The notes below the pieces were generated by a model. The model was not told the DNA's origin. It saw only the letters and a list, made by a program, of their open reading frames with translations, and made no database searches. Shown here one piece after another: positions 31,226 through 44,279 of a DNA stretch of 64,000 nt. Source of the DNA: Kingdonia uniflora (Eukaryota > Streptophyta > Magnoliopsida > Ranunculales > Circaeasteraceae); the NCBI GenBank assembly GCA_014058105.1, contig JACGCM010002205.1, positions 620,001-684,000 on the forward strand, read 5' to 3'. The position numbers and the translations under genes were made by a program. Every line of letters begins with the position of its first letter. Position 1 is the first letter of the stretch.

Positions 31226-32990
31226 ATGGATTCTAAGAAGTTTGGTGGTCATGTTAATCGTCCTCCACTCTTTGATGGCAATAAAGATTATCCATACTGG
31301 AAAGTTTGAATGATTGCCTCCTTGCAATCGCTCGGGGAAGATGTATGGATTGCCATTAAGGATAGATGGAAGCACCTTACCATAATGCAAGGTCCAACAA
31401 GAAGTGTTGCAGAGGTCCCTAAACCTAGAAATTAATGGACTAAGAAAGAAAAGGACATTGCCACTTATAACTTTTAGAGTCGTAATGCTATCTTTATGGC
31501 TGTGAGTCAAAGTGAGTTTCGACATATCTCTACATATACCACTTCGAAAGAAGCTTGGGGCATTTTAGTTCGAACTCATGAAGGCGATGATACAATCAAA
31601 GAAAGCAAGCTACAAATGTTTACTTCCTAATTTGAAATTATTTGAATGAGTGAAGATGAACCCTTTGATGAGTTCTATGCGAGACTAAGTGATATTGTCA
31701 ACACTAGTGCCGCATTAGGAGCAGATTATTTCAATATTCAAATTGTTCGCAAGGACTTAAGATCATTGCCTAAGAGCTTTAGATCCAGACGCGATGCTAT
31801 TAAGGAAGCTCAAGATCTTAAGAAAATGAAACCATACAAACTAGCAGGAAAACTGTGAACATTTGATCTCAAAATGAAAATGGAAAACCATTTGAAGAAT
31901 AAGAGTTTAGCTTTTAAGTCTTCATCTTCCTCTTTATCTTCCAATGGTACCAAAGATGTTAATTACTTATATATTTCAGAAGATGATGAGGGGTCAGATA
32001 TATATTCAACAATTTCTCTTATTAGTCTACAATTTCATTTTTTTTAAAATAATGTCAATTTCAAAAATAAGGGCAATCGGTGAACTATATGCCACGACCT
32101 CATGATCGGGTCAAATCTAACCGGTAGACCAACAATAACATTGACCTAAGTTAAGTTGAATATTATCAGTATTACATGTTTGGTCATTATACACCAATTT
32201 GTCCCAATAAAAAAATATTGAAATAATCACAAGGTTATGAATTTTAGTGTTACTTGGGATGATAATGTTGATGAAAATAATAATAATGATGATCATCCCC
32301 AAGTAGGTGGGAATAGACAATATTGCACATATCCTACTTTTTAACATTATAGTAATGATAACTCTGATGCTTTCGAACTCGATAATCCTATTACAAGTCA
32401 AAATGATCATGAAAATGATGAATTTGAGGACCTGAATCTTGAAGATTTTTATGCTCAAACATTTGTGAAGTATGTTAAACTTGGTAAACTTAACAAAGTC
32501 TTAAAAGATCAAGTTAATACACTCATGGTTGAACTTAAAGAAAAAGCTAAGATAAAAGTTAAGAATACAAGTCATGAGATAGAAATGTTTGAAGATGAGA
32601 AAAAAGTCTTAATGACAAGATTATGATTTTAGAAAAAGGAGTTAATAATGCTAAGGAGAAAATGAAATCAACTTTGGACAAATATATAAGGCCAAACTTG
32701 ATTTAGTTTCATCTCAGCAAAAACTTTAAAATTTTTGTCATAGAGAAAAAAATATTGATAAGATGTTGTGTACGAGGAAAACGAATACTAAAAAAAAAGG
32801 TGTAGGGTATGAGGAACATCACTCTAATGACAAGACTCATCAAGTCACGAAATTTTTCAAAGCAATTGCTAGATCTTTGCCCAAATATAATATAATATCC
32901 TCCACTCATAATCAAGCCAAAATGTTCTCTTACTTTCAAATTTATTATTGTGGAACATGTGGTCGAAATGGCCATATTGCATATTAGATA
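31226..32990 (+). pseudogene. Element D gag
   Basis: The ATG at 31226 reads MDSKKFGGHVNRPPLFDGNK, followed by YWKV-TGA-MIASLQSLGEDVW. The UBN2-type part includes SEDEPFDEFYARLSDIVNTS and LRSLPKSFRSRRDAIKEAQD (31646-31858). A lysine-rich linker follows, then a zinc knuckle at about 32,949-32,983 (YCGTCGRNGHIAY-stop) in which the last Cys codon is now TAG. Many stops and frameshifts are present. It is the counterpart of element C gag at 17100-18527. Confidence 0.85.
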
Positions 32991-33149
32991 GACCCTATCA
33001 ACCATATGCTCGACCATCCAGCTGGCAAAGATATAACTCAAATATGATTTCTACTAATGTGAAAAGTGAGAATTTCTCTAGATTGTTTTCTTGGGAAACG
33101 TCAGCTCAAAAGATTATTCAAACCATTTGGGTACAGAAAAATGATTTGG

Positions 33150-34540
33150 TACCTCAGATAAGGTACAATATTACACTAACTACTTTGAATGCCTTCAAGT
33201 CAGTACAGTGGTATATGCATAATGGATGCTCTCATCATATGACTGGTGATGATTCCAAACTGAGTCAATTAGAGGATATTCAGGGTGGCGAGGTTACTTT
33301 TGGTAATGGGAGCATATATCCTGTGGTAAGAAAGGAAAATACTGAAGAACTTGGTAGTCCGGCGATAAAAAATGTTTTTATGGTTAAGGGTCTGAAAGAA
33401 AATCTTCTCAGTATTAATCAGTTATGTGATATAGATCATATTGTTATCTTTTCTAAAAGAGGATGTGATGTATTAAATTCACAAGGATAACGTGCGATGT
33501 ATGCTGCTAGAACTACTAACAATTGCTATGTTGTTCAGCAAGAAGCTCTACTGTGTAACAAAGCTAAACTGAGTGCTTTGGATTTGTGGCATCAAAGGTT
33601 TGGACATATTAACTTCAATGATATGTCCAAGATTACAAGCAAATAGCTTATAAGGGGAGTTCCTAAGTTGGGAAGATCAACTAATGTTGTGTGTGGTCAG
33701 TGTCAAATTGGCAAACAAATCAAGAGTTTTCACAAGAAGGACAATAATATTGCAACCTTACGGATTCTTGAGTTAATATACATGGATTTGATGGGTCCCA
33801 TGAGGATATCAACTCTGGGTGGTTGGAGATATATTTTGGTGATGGTAGATGATTTTTCTCGTTATACCTAGATAGCAATGATGAAAGAGAATCCAAATAC
33901 TTTTGAAGAATTTTGTACTATATCCCTCGGAATTCAAAATGAGAAAGATTATTCTATCAACAAGATTCGAAGTGACCATGTAGGCGAATTTAAGGATATT
34001 GGGGTAATTGAGTACTACACAACGAATGGGATTCGACACAAATTTTAAGCACCAATCATGCCACAACAAAATGGGGTTGCAAAACAAAAAAATAAAGTTC
34101 TTCAAGAAATGGGACGGGTCTTACTTCATAATGAAAATCTTCCTACATACTTTTGGGGGAAGGCCATTCATACCACGTGCTATACTATCAATAGGGTGTA
34201 TTTTTTTCCTCTTACTTTAAATACTCCATATGAACTCTAGTTTGGAAAAAAGTTGAATGTGAATTACTTTCATCTTTTTGGGAGTAAATGCTTAATCTTT
34301 CGAGATTGAGAAAATGTTAGGAAATTTGTCTCTCGAAATGATAAAGGTATTTTACTAGGCTATTGAACAAATAATAGAGCCTTTCAGGTTTATAATTCCA
34401 TAACCAAAGTGATGATGAAGTCATGTAATGTGGTTGCAGTGATACTTGCACTATTGGCTCTACAAATGTAGGAGAAGATGATATAATAACTAAATATCTA
34501 GAGACTCCGACTGGTAAGATCCTTGACATGTCCCCTACAT
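33150..34540 (+). pseudogene. Element D protease, GAG-pre-integrase and integrase
   Basis: The frame 32948-33490 contains WYMHNGCSHHMTGDDSKLSQ, where active copia proteases have D-S-G; the catalytic Asp is lost (H-N-G). ENLLSINQLCD and LWHQRFGHINFNDMSKI are the pre-integrase part. The integrase core follows: LELIYMDLMGPMRI (first Asp), GWRYILVMVDDFSRYT, IRSDHVGEFKDI (second Asp) and NGVAKQKNKVLQEMGRVLLH. Frames shift several times. The protein would have cut and joined cDNA to host DNA. Confidence 0.85.
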
Positions 34541-34599
34541 CTAATGTTCCATCTCTGGTGTCTATACCTCCTACACCTCCTCCACTACCTCTTTTAGTA

Positions 34600-35641
34600 C
34601 CTAGTGTACCATAATCAGGATGGTATCAAATTCGCAAGGATCACTCACAGGCTGATATCATCGGGGATGCTACTTCCCATGTTCAAACTAGAAGCCAAAC
34701 TTATGAGATGGTGAATTGTGCTTGCTATGCTTCAATGATCAAACCCACAACTATGAAGGAAGCTTTCTCAGATGAGTATTGGCTTCATATATACAGGACG
34801 AGCTTATATAATTTTGGCGTCATGATATGTGGGACTTGGTTCCACGTCCATCTAGCATGAATATCATTGGGACTAAATGGATCTACAAGAAAAAGTTTGA
34901 TAAAGCTGGGAATGTTATTCGAAACAAAGCTAGGTTGGTTTCCCATGGGTATAATCAAGTCAAAGGGGTTGATGTTGTTGAAACTTTTGTTACTACTACA
35001 AGGCTTAAGTCTATTCGCATACTTTTTACCATTGCGTGCCATCAAAAGATCAAGCTAAATAAAATAGATGTGAAGAATATTTTTCTAAATGGGCTCCTTG
35101 AAGAAGAAGTGTATGTGGTACAACCAAAAGGCTTTGAGGATCCTCATCATCTTGATCACATTTTTTTACTTGAAAAAGGTTTTTTATAAATTGAAGCAAG
35201 CTCCTCGAGCACGGTATGAGGGGCTTTCAAATTTTCTCTTGGGAAAGGGATTTGTTCGAGGGGGAGTTGATAATTAAAACATTGTTTATTCTGTTTAAGG
35301 GAGGCATGCTGCTCATTGCTAAGGTATATGTAAATAATATTGTGCTTAGTTCTACTTCAGATTCACTAACCACATTTTTTGCAAATTTAATGAAAAATGA
35401 ATTTGAGATGAGTATGGTTGGGGAACTAACTTACTTCTTAGGTCTCGAAATACGTCAATTGGAGAAAGGGGTATTTATGTCTCAATCCACATATGCATGG
35501 GATCTTGTGAAGAAGTTTGGTCTTTACTCTGCAAAACATGCTTGGACACCCATGAGTACCACGACAAAGCTAAGTAAGAACATGACAGGTAAGGATATTT
35601 ATCAAAAAATGTTTAGAAGTATGATAGGTAGTTTAATTTAA
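34600..35641 (+). pseudogene. Element D reverse transcriptase (RVT_2)
   Basis: WDLVPRPSSMNIIGTKWIYK, RLVSHGYNQVKGVDVVETF and LNKIDVKNIFLNGLLEEEVY are the typical copia RT blocks (34827-35189). After frameshifts, 35216-35641 carries KVYVNNIVLSST, where the Y-V-D-D polymerase box has become Y-V-N-N, and ELTYFLGLEIRQLEKGVFMS. The enzyme is therefore inactive by two Asp-to-Asn changes as well as frameshifts. Confidence 0.88.
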
Positions 35642-36276
35642 CTTACTGCTAGTTATCCTGATATTATGTTTAGTGTCCGCATTTGTGTCCGTTATCAATG
35701 TAGACCTAAGGAGTCCCATTTACAGGCTGTTAAGCGTATTATTCATTATATATGTGGGACTTCATATTTTGGGTCATGGTACTCATATGACGCAACATTC
35801 AAGGTTATTGGTTATTCATATGCATATTGGGCGGGTAATACTGATGACAAAAGGAGTACTTTGGGAGGATGCTACTATATTGGGTATAATCTTGTTGTTT
35901 GGCAAAGTATAAAGCAAAACTGCATTTCTTAGTTTACAGTGGAGGTAAAGTATATTACTACAGGGAGTTGTTGTACTCAACTCAACTCTTTTAGATGAAA
36001 TAGATGTTACATGATTATGAAATACATAGTCCAGGGGATGACATCTTTTATGATAATGCGACTGCAATTAACATTTCAAAGAACCCTGAATAACATTCCA
36101 GAACCAAGCACATAGACATTCGCTTCCATTTTACACGTGATCTAGTTGAGCAAAAGATCGTCATTGTTGAGTTTTTCCCCATAGAGAGTTAGTTGGTCGA
36201 TTATTTCACGGAACTGTTAGATGCTCTTAGGTTTAAATTCCTGAGACGGTTGATCAGTGTTTGCTCCATTGATTAG
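35642..36276 (+). pseudogene. Element D RNase H and pol end
   Basis: HLQAVKRIIHYICGTSYFGS, VIGYSYAYWAGNTDDKRSTL and CYYIGYNLVVWQSIKQN form the copia RNase H. The usual S-D-A-D-W-A-G is S-Y-A-Y-W-A-G, so two catalytic Asp are lost. The end reads FHFTRDLVEQKI, LVDYFTELLDAL and SVCSID followed by TAG at 36274-36276. Confidence 0.85.
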
Positions 36277-37236
36277 GTATGTTTCTTACTTCCTCTTTGC
36301 ACTATATTTTTTAGATAATCACCTTGATATACATTTATTAGATTTTATTTATGTTCTTGTGTTAGGAAAATTCAATATGGTCTTACTTGGAATGTATTTT
36401 TTTTCCATGGCAGCTAACTAGTATCATGTTTAGATGGATAGGCAATCAATGAAAAAAATACTTGAGGATAACTGTAGAGACTTTGAACCTAATGCTATGT
36501 GAGAATCTGACATTTTTATAAGCTTTAAGTGCTATGACATTAATTATTTCCAAAAAATCTTATCTTCTTTTATACTCTCATTTCGTTTGTTTTACACAGT
36601 TGTCGATGGTGAAATCAAATTCAAGTTATTCTAGTAGAACATTCCTTGTATTTGATTTGAGGTGAAAAAGGGACTGTGTGAAGCTGAAGATATGATAATA
36701 AGTATTTGTATTATTACCTATTTTTTGCCTCCGTTATCCATACCCAAAGTTTTGTCCGTTTGTAGCCCCTTGTGCCTTAAAATATGTCATTCATTTTTTT
36801 TTACCCAAATCCTATTTTGGCCCGTTTGTTCTTCGACTTTTCAGTGAATTTTTTTTTAAAATAAAGGGAGTGAAACCATGTGATTTTTGGGTAAAGATGA
36901 ATATAAGAGGAGAGTATTCCAAATATTTTTGCTAGTACATTAATAAGATTCTTGTTAGAATATTTCAACAAAAAAAATAGCAGAAGAAATTTTATATTCT
37001 ATATGTACTCAATAAAGAGACAAAATGATAGGCGATGAGCTTAATATGATAAAAGAGGGGGGAAAAGTATAACTGATAGTCTCAGAATGCCAGCAAAATA
37101 CCTACTTCATCATGTGCCTATCATTGCCTATATTATAACCTTTTAAAGACCTGTCTGATCTTGAATTAAGCACAATCAGTTTAATGGAGATGATAGGTAG
37201 AGATTCTATATTAGTTAACTTGACACCATTAATAAC
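36277..37236 (+). other. Non-coding region of element D downstream of pol
   Basis: AT-rich, with no supported gene. The first ~30 bp (GGTATGTTTCTTAC) match the C element downstream of its pol end. Similarity then fades. It corresponds to the leader of the env-like gene and ends ATAAC at the insertion of element B. Confidence 0.5.
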
Positions 37237-37723
37237 TGTAATGGCTAGTTTTCCTGTTGGTTAAACTTTGCCAATACTTTAATTATAGAAGTTACAAAAA
37301 GTTTGTAAATAAGCTTATAACACACTAGGTTTTACTCAAAAACTTAGTAAAATCTGAGAAAAACTACAACCTCGAGGAGGATTTGAAGGTATAAATCCAA
37401 TATGTGCTAGGTTACTACAATTTCAAAGAGATTTGACTAGTAAAACTAGGAATAAAAAAAATAAAATTGAATGCCTGGTTGACATAAGTTCTGCCTGCAT
37501 TTATAGTCGATGCAGGCATTTACAAATAGTTGGTCTCCTGGTTTAATGAGAGGTGGGAAAACTTCACGGATCATGTGCAATGACTCTATTTGACTAAGTA
37601 TAACGACTATTGTAGAGGGTCGAGATCTGCAGATGCTGACTTGACATTTTCTCGAATGATCGGCTCCCTTCGGCGTGATTCTACTGGCTTCTCTTTATCG
37701 AATCTGGGGAATATGCTACTATA
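37237..37723 (-). repeat. Element B left LTR (sense 3' LTR)
   Basis: Starts TGTAATGGCTAG and ends GCTACTATA (CA to TA). It matches 47378-47862 and, less closely, the A LTRs. The purine tract GAGAATGGGGCGAT (minus strand, 37724-37737) lies directly after it. Confidence 0.9.
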
Positions 37724-38238
37724 ATCGCCCCATTCTCGATACAATTACTTGTTGTTGTGTCGAGAAGAACATTTTGAACATTGTGAAGTAAAGTTCTCGA
37801 TGGTGATAATAAATATTTTGATGCAATGTGTATCGATGTTTAAGTAGTGATGATAGTTTATTGAATATATTTGAAATTTAAAATTTGAATTGTGGTTACA
37901 AGTATTCTGTAAAAATATGAGGTATACAAGAAATGAAAGATATGATTTTATTTGGTCAAATTAATTAAAATGGCTAGGTGTGTTCCTGCAGGTGATGTAT
38001 TAAGGTATAAGGAATTGGACGTGTAGTCTCTTTTTTTGAATTTACGAATTGCATTGGTGAAGATTGAGAAAACTAAGGAGGTACAAATGTATCTAAATGG
38101 TTTAGAGCAACAGTGTAATATTCTATTAGTTGTAAGGAGACGAAGGGTTCAGGACTTCGAGAAGAGATGTGCTAAACGTTATACTAGGCGAGTAACTGAA
38201 GGATCTCGAAGGGGTATGATGAACAGTTACGTGCAGCC

Positions 38239-38246
38239 TATAAATA
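38239..38246 (+). promoter_or_regulatory. TATA box of the antisense gene, element B
   Basis: TATAAATA in CAGCCTATAAATACCCC, at the position equivalent to 4740-4747 in element A. The upstream frame AKRYTRRVTEGSRRGMMNSY is also homologous to A (RSQSGTMNSR), so the surrounding DNA is shared, but the TATA word itself is fully kept. Confidence 0.55.
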
Positions 38247-38319
38247 CCCCCTTGGGTGGTGATTGTTCGCACTCTGCTTTATAAAAAAAAAATCAACTTT
38301 CCTCTAATTTCTCGTGTTC

Positions 38320-41183
38320 TTCTCTTGTAACAACTACTACCATAGAGACTGGGGATTTATCAATTTTGATTAAGAAGGCGAAGCTTGCCAAGGAGAAAGA
38401 TTTTGAAGCTGTACGAATCCAAGGTTGGTATTTTTGATTTGAGAATTTTTCTTTGATTCACCATTTGTGTTTTTTGTTTGTATTATGATTTGGTGAAAAC
38501 CCATTTTGGATAATACCTGTAGGAATGATATGTATGAAGGAATTTGAGTAATGGTTAGGATATGTTTGATAAATCGTAAAAAATACTACTGAGGGTTTTT
38601 CTATTTTTGTGGGATGAAATTAGGATGTGTTGATGTGCGTAAGGTGTCATGGATGTCATTGGAATGTTGTGATTGATAGGTTTGATAAGATTTTGGATGA
38701 TGTGGAGAGATAATTGATTCTTGTAAACGTAAGTAATATTGTGTAAGTTTTGGCAGTTTTGGAGTAAATGGGTGTGTTGGGGGATGAAGAAGTTTGGTGG
38801 AAATACTTTACTGGATTATACACTGTATTTTACATTAATTTATGCCGGAGAGATCTGAAATTGAAAATTTTGGATTTGGTTTCATTTTTATAGGAGTATG
38901 GGCATCATACGAAACTTATTCGTGAATCTTCTCACATACTGTTTAAAATCTTCGAGAAAAGTCAAAACCATATCGATTGTAGGACGTCATTAAAATGAAT
39001 TTGTGAATTGGATTAAGAAGGGAGATAATAATCTCGAAGAAATTAAAACTTGTAATAGGCAGTTTTTGTATTCAAGAACTAGATAGTACGTAGAATGAGT
39101 TGTGGTAGAATCAGTCGATAGTAGGATGTAGACTAACAGATATGGTCATCAATTGTATAAGATATGGTATCTTACTAACTTTTTGTATTCAAGAAGGGCG
39201 ATAGTAATACGGTGCATCCCTGCGGACATTAGGTTGGAGGAGAATCATTGGGAGGTGACTGACCAAGACCTTCCAATGGGTGGTATTCTCATCCATCGAG
39301 AATAGATAAAGAATGGGTTGAAGCTACCTCTTCGAGCTGTACAAAAGAAAATTTCAAATTTCTTAGATGTTGCACCTGGTCACTTTAATCCCAATATGTA
39401 TGACTTTTTTAGGGTTGTTGCAGTGATAAATGGTTGATTAAAGGAAAAGGAGGAGCAGTTGATCTCTGTTAATGATTTATGTGTATAATACACACTAAAA
39501 TAGAATCCTCAGAAAGTAGGCTATAGGTATCTAGCCAGGTTTATGAATAGGCCATTGTTTTATGAGATGGTATCGACAGGGGTGCAATACTTTGCCAATC
39601 ATCTCCTTATATCGGGGAACAGTGAGCTCGACCCTAAAAACCCAGGGGAGCCTATAAAAAGGAAAAGTTTTCATCTAGGTTTGTACTTGGTAAAATGCGA
39701 TGTATTGTTGAACTTTTAAATTACTTATTCGTGTTGACTATGTACTAACTGACTTCTTTCTTTGTGTAACTCTAAAGGAGATTGACAGAAAGTCAAAGGT
39801 TAGGGAGAGGTTGCATAGCCTGAGAACTAATTACGTTGGGTGAATCGACTCTCAAGTTGAAGATCAAGAGAAGGCCGAAAAGCTTTTTCAAGAAGCTGGT
39901 TTGAAAAGATCTTGAACCAAGGGTGCTGAAGTCCTAGTTATCGACGGGAAACTGTCGGTAAAAAATAAGAGAGCCGCTGACTCAAGTATCCCCCTCGAGA
40001 ACCCTGCTCTCATTGGGTATACCACTGACTCTACTACTACAGAGATAGAGGCCCTATTGAGTGGGGTCTTTGGAAGACATAAGAGAAAAAGAGATGCCAA
40101 TCCTCTTGTCGCCCCTGCGCAACCATTGAAGAGGATGTCTCGACAATCTCCAATGAAGAAGGGGGAGAATGTGGAGGTTGTAGGATCGGGGAGTGCAAGC
40201 GTCCCAAAAGGTCAACCACCAAAGTCGACTACTATCAAGCAGCAGAAGGCTGTAACTAATAGGAAGGGTTCCCTCAACGTGCTTAAGTCGAAGGCTATTG
40301 GGAATCTTGGAAGCTCTAAAGAGGAGACTCAATAGACTATCGAGTTCTTTGTTGCTGAGACAAACTCTCTAGAAGCTGACTTCGCCAACTACCTTGTTGG
40401 AGCAGATGGCTTGTCTACCTTCTTCATTGAAGGCCATCGTGGGATGAACTAGGTTAGGAACTTTTATGCCTTAAATTGTTTAATGGCTTTGGTTCCCTCA
40501 TTGAGATCTCATGTTAGTGCTATAATACAGATCAAGAAGCTTCTTCTCAATACGAAACCTCAGATGCTTGGTGGGAAAAGGCTAGCCAATGAGCTCCTTG
40601 TCTCAAAAACATTGAGAAATAGCTAATGACTAAGAAGGAGGATCTGGAGGCCAAGCTGGAGAAATTAAAGCTTGGTACAGCAAAGTCCAAAGAGGTTGCT
40701 ATCCGAGAGACCAAGAAGATGTACTTGGGGAAGAAAAAGTAAGAGATTGAGCAGATCAGGGGTGATATTGCCAAGGAGAGGGAAGATGCCATGGCTCTGT
40801 AGAAGTCTACCTTCAAGGACGTTGCTCACGAACAGATTGTATCTATGCGAAGGTCGATGGAGGCAGAGATGGCCAAGACTCTTTCCAAAGCTAAAGAAGA
40901 TGCTGATCTTCATCTTCGCGACTCCATAAAAAGGATAAGGTCATATTTTTTTGACCAGTTTGATGTTGTGGAGGAGAAGAAAGATTTTAACAAAGGTCTT
41001 GCTGCAACTGCTACAGGGGCGACCTTTGTGGATTTTGATACTGAGGAGGAGGAGGTTGAGAATAAAGTTTTAACTCTTGCATTGTCTGAAGGTAACACTC
41101 AGGAAGAAGTGCTAGATACTCTAACTCGTAGCTTATATGTGAAGCTCTCTTCTCCCACTCCACCGCTTGAGCTTGAGCAGTAA
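38320..41183 (+). pseudogene. Antisense gene of element B (decayed)
   Basis: Exon 1 ends EKDFEAVRIQ at AAG|GTTGG (38423), as in A. The globular exon at about 39,210-39,676 reads [35 protein letters not shown] and [13 protein letters not shown] but holds several stops. The last exon resumes TLKEIDRKSK near 39,772, then KRAADSSIPLENPALIGYTT, a basic linker (40057-40335), a charged coiled coil and an acidic end (40845-41183, DFDTEEEEVENK). It lies on the strand opposite to pol and is homologous to 4811-7911. Many nonsense changes make it a pseudogene. Confidence 0.6.
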
Positions 41184-41819
41184 TGCAGAGAAAAGTAGTA
41201 TTTGTTTGAAATTTTGGGAATTTTTTTTAATGAATTTTGATATACAAGTGGTCGATGGGACCTGACAACTTTGATTTATATTTTTGAAAGAATTTAGCAA
41301 ATAATTTTATGATGTTAATGGTATGCTGGTATCGATAACTTGAATACAGTTTATCGATATCCAATATTTTTGAATGAATATTCCAAATGTTTGATTCTAG
41401 ATGTTTGATAGTATGGAGTATAATATAATCCTTGTTAGTTGTGCAGAATGTTGCTTATTGGTAATTGGATTCTGACTGGATTAGATATAATAGCCATGCT
41501 GACCTTCTCGACTGTGAAGGATTGTTAGATGTTTATCCTCTATGGGATATCAAGTTTTGACAAGACATAACATGTCATGCGTTTGTCGAATATAATAATG
41601 ATTTCAAACATTTTTTTCTTTAATTAGATATATGATTGTCAAAGAAATGAGACTTTAAATTTGACAAATACGTATGAAGTTTTGCCAAAAGAAAGAATGT
41701 AGAATAGATGATGTATTGATGGGAAAGTAAATTCTTTATTGATGTAAAAGTAAATAGCTTATACAATCTATCTATAGAACATCTTCAGATGGGCTGTATT
41801 CCATGGGAACTTGAGTTGT
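41184..41819. other. Convergent 3' region between the antisense gene and integrase, element B
   Basis: No gene. It begins with the 3' untranslated region of the antisense gene, including GTGGTCGATGGGACCTGA near 41,251 shared with element A. The 61-bp hairpin array of A is absent. Confidence 0.5.
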
Positions 41820-43030
41820 ACCCTATTTTCTACCATCAACCAGTAAGTACCACTGTTAGTCTTGTCACGTAAGGCCCTTCCCAATTTTATGATAATTTCC
41901 ATAATTATTTGGTCGAGTACTATCTTGGATTCGTCGAAGTACAAGATCGCCGATATCGAATGTACGTTTCCTCACTTTTTTATTGCATGCCTTTCTTAGG
42001 GTGTCATGGTATCGCCCCAAGTTAGGTATAGCATAATCACGAGTTTCTTAAATCCAATTGAGATTGCAGAGAAGTCCAAGCTCATTATCTTCATCGGTAA
42101 AGTATCCTTGAGCGGTGGGAAGATCGAGGTCTAAAGGAATAATTGCTTATGTGCCAAAAGCCATTATAAATGGTGTACAACCTATGGAGGTTCGAGGTGT
42201 AGTCCTATATGCCCATAAAATGCTAAGTAGTTCTTTGACCCATCTGCCCTTCTTTTCATAGAGGCATTTGTACAAGCCGGATTTGATGCTTTAATTATTA
42301 GCTTCAACTTTACCATTTCCTTGTGAACAATAGGGTGTCGAAGTAGATAATTAGATCTTGTATTTGTGGAGGAATTTAGGACTTTGCTGCTGATAAACTA
42401 TTTTCCATTATCTGATCTTATCATCTGTGTACAACCAAATTTGGTGATGATGTGCTCCCAAAAGAATTTGATTACTTCATTTTTGTCAGTGTGAGAAAGT
42501 GGTACAGCTTTGACCCTCTTGGTGAAGTAGTCGGTAACTACAAGAATAAACTTTATTTTGCCTGATGCAGGGTAGAATGGTCCAATGATGTCAATCGCCC
42601 ATCTTTTGAATGGCCAAAGGACATTACTGACATGCAAGTCAAGGGCTAGACTTTTGATGTCTTGGGAGTGGATTTGGTATTTGTAGCATTTTATGACAAA
42701 ATCTTCACAGTCTTGTCTTATCTTTGGCCAATATAAACTCTGCGTAAATGCTTTTTGTGCCAATGATCGTCCTGAGACGTGTGTGAAAAAAATTTCTTCG
42801 GGAAGTTCCTAAATTTTTACTTGTGCTTGTTTCTACGAGATACATTCGACTAGTAGGCCTCCACCATTAATGCACTATAGTACTCCTCCCTGGACCTTGA
42901 ACTGTGGACATTTTTCTAACAGGGATCGAGCTTCTACTTTGTTCTCAGGGAAGGTGTTAGAATTGAAGTATGTGAGGAATGACATTCTCCAATCTTTAGG
43001 ATCTTCATCTTTGGCAACTTAAATTTGCAT
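41820..43030 (-). pseudogene. Element B integrase
   Basis: The frame 42398-42763 shows the zinc-binding tail CYKYQIHSQDIKSL, then WPFKRWAIDIIGPFYPASGK (first Asp), FILVVTDYFTKRVKAVPLSH and TQMIRSDNGK (second Asp). Downstream pieces to 41,820 carry the rest of the core and C-terminus in broken frames, ending near KLGRALRDKTN. Unlike element A, no large internal deletion is seen. Confidence 0.85.
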
Positions 43031-43079
43031 CGCATAACTTGTTTCGCAGCTGGAATGCTCAATGACTTCAATTTCCAGT

Positions 43080-43660
43080 GTTCTTTTCTCACTGTCTTCG
43101 AGCATTGTGGCAATGTATGCTAGTGCGTCAGTATGGTGGTTTTTAGCTCTTTGAAGATAAGAAATTGCTGATGTTTTGATTTTATTTTTATTTTTTCTTT
43201 GACCAGTGCAGCGTAATCAACTATTTTGCCTAATGTTTTAAATATCTTGTTGTAATAGTTGGCCACTAGTAAGGAGTCTACGTAAACAACTATTTCTTCT
43301 GCTCCAAGTGCTATTGCGAGCTCTAGGCCATGTAAGATTGCTTCATACTCAGTTTCATTGTTTCTTGCATTAAACTTGGGTTTGATAGCTTTTTTAATTC
43401 TATGATTGGATGGCGTAACGAGAACGATGCCACAATCCCTGATCCTCTTGGTCCAGCAGATCTATCTGTAAAAAGTATTCATCTTGTATATTTCGACCGT
43501 GCGTCTGACTCTAAAATTAAGTCATCGCCTAATACTTCTTTGAGTTTCTCCCATTCGAGGTTTTCGACGGGAAAATCTGCCAGGAAGTCTGCTACTTCTT
43601 GTCCTTTGACTGATATTTATGGCTCGAAGGAAATGTCATATTCTCCTAGGAAAATAAACC
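43080..43660 (-). pseudogene. Element B second RNase H domain
   Basis: Minus-strand frames read VKGQEVADFLADFPVENLEW, ILFTDRSAGPRGSGI and ETMKLSMKQSYMA, matching the extra RNase H of Tat-lineage elements. Stops and frameshifts are frequent. The plus-strand 88-codon frame here is only its shadow. Confidence 0.65.
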
Positions 43661-43679
43661 ATTGTTAGACCCTTTTAGA

Positions 43680-44180
43680 CTTCTCTTTTTTAGAAAGCAC
43701 TAGTTTGAGAGGGGATTTGGTGATGAATTTGATGGGGCATGCTTGGAAATAAGGTAAAAGTTTTTTAGAACTATTCACCAGGGCCAGAAGCTGTTTCTCA
43801 GTGGTGGTCTGTAGGCATGAAAATTTTACTGATGAAGTAGATTAGTTTTTTACCCTGTTGTCTTCTTGAATAAGAACAAAACTGATTGAGTCATCTATTG
43901 TCGATAAATACATTGTTAATGCTTCGTCTTCAACAGGACTACTCATTATGGGAGGACACCTCAAGTATCTTTTGAGATTTTGAAAAGACAATTTACATTC
44001 TGGTGTCCAGATGATTTCCTTGGGTTGTTTCTTTGTCATAAGAGATGGGCTTTCCCGAAGAAGGAGGTAAAGAAGATTGTATCGATCAGATGAATTTGAG
44101 ATAAGCCTGTGTAAAACGGTAACCTTTCCGGCAAGTTTTTGGACATCTTTTTTGCTTCGCGGTAATGGTATGGCCATACG
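43680..44180 (-). pseudogene. Element B RT tether and Ty3-type RNase H
   Basis: The frame 43842-44177 has PLPRSKKDVQKLAGKVTVLH, EIIWTPECKLSFQNLKRYL and MYLSTIDDSISFVLIQED. This is the tether followed by the RNase H start; the remainder, to 43,680, is in other frames. Confidence 0.8.
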
Positions 44181-44279
44181 AATTTTCTATACTTTTTTTG
44201 CTTACTAGGTGGCCTAAGAATTTTCTGGATGCAACCCTAAATTGGTATTTTTTTAGGCTTTAACTTTATGCGGTATGTA

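Noticed and set aside
43402..43668. 88-codon plus-strand frame (and 9923-10183 in A)
   Set aside because: Both are shadows of the second RNase H domain on the minus strand, and they resemble each other only for that reason.
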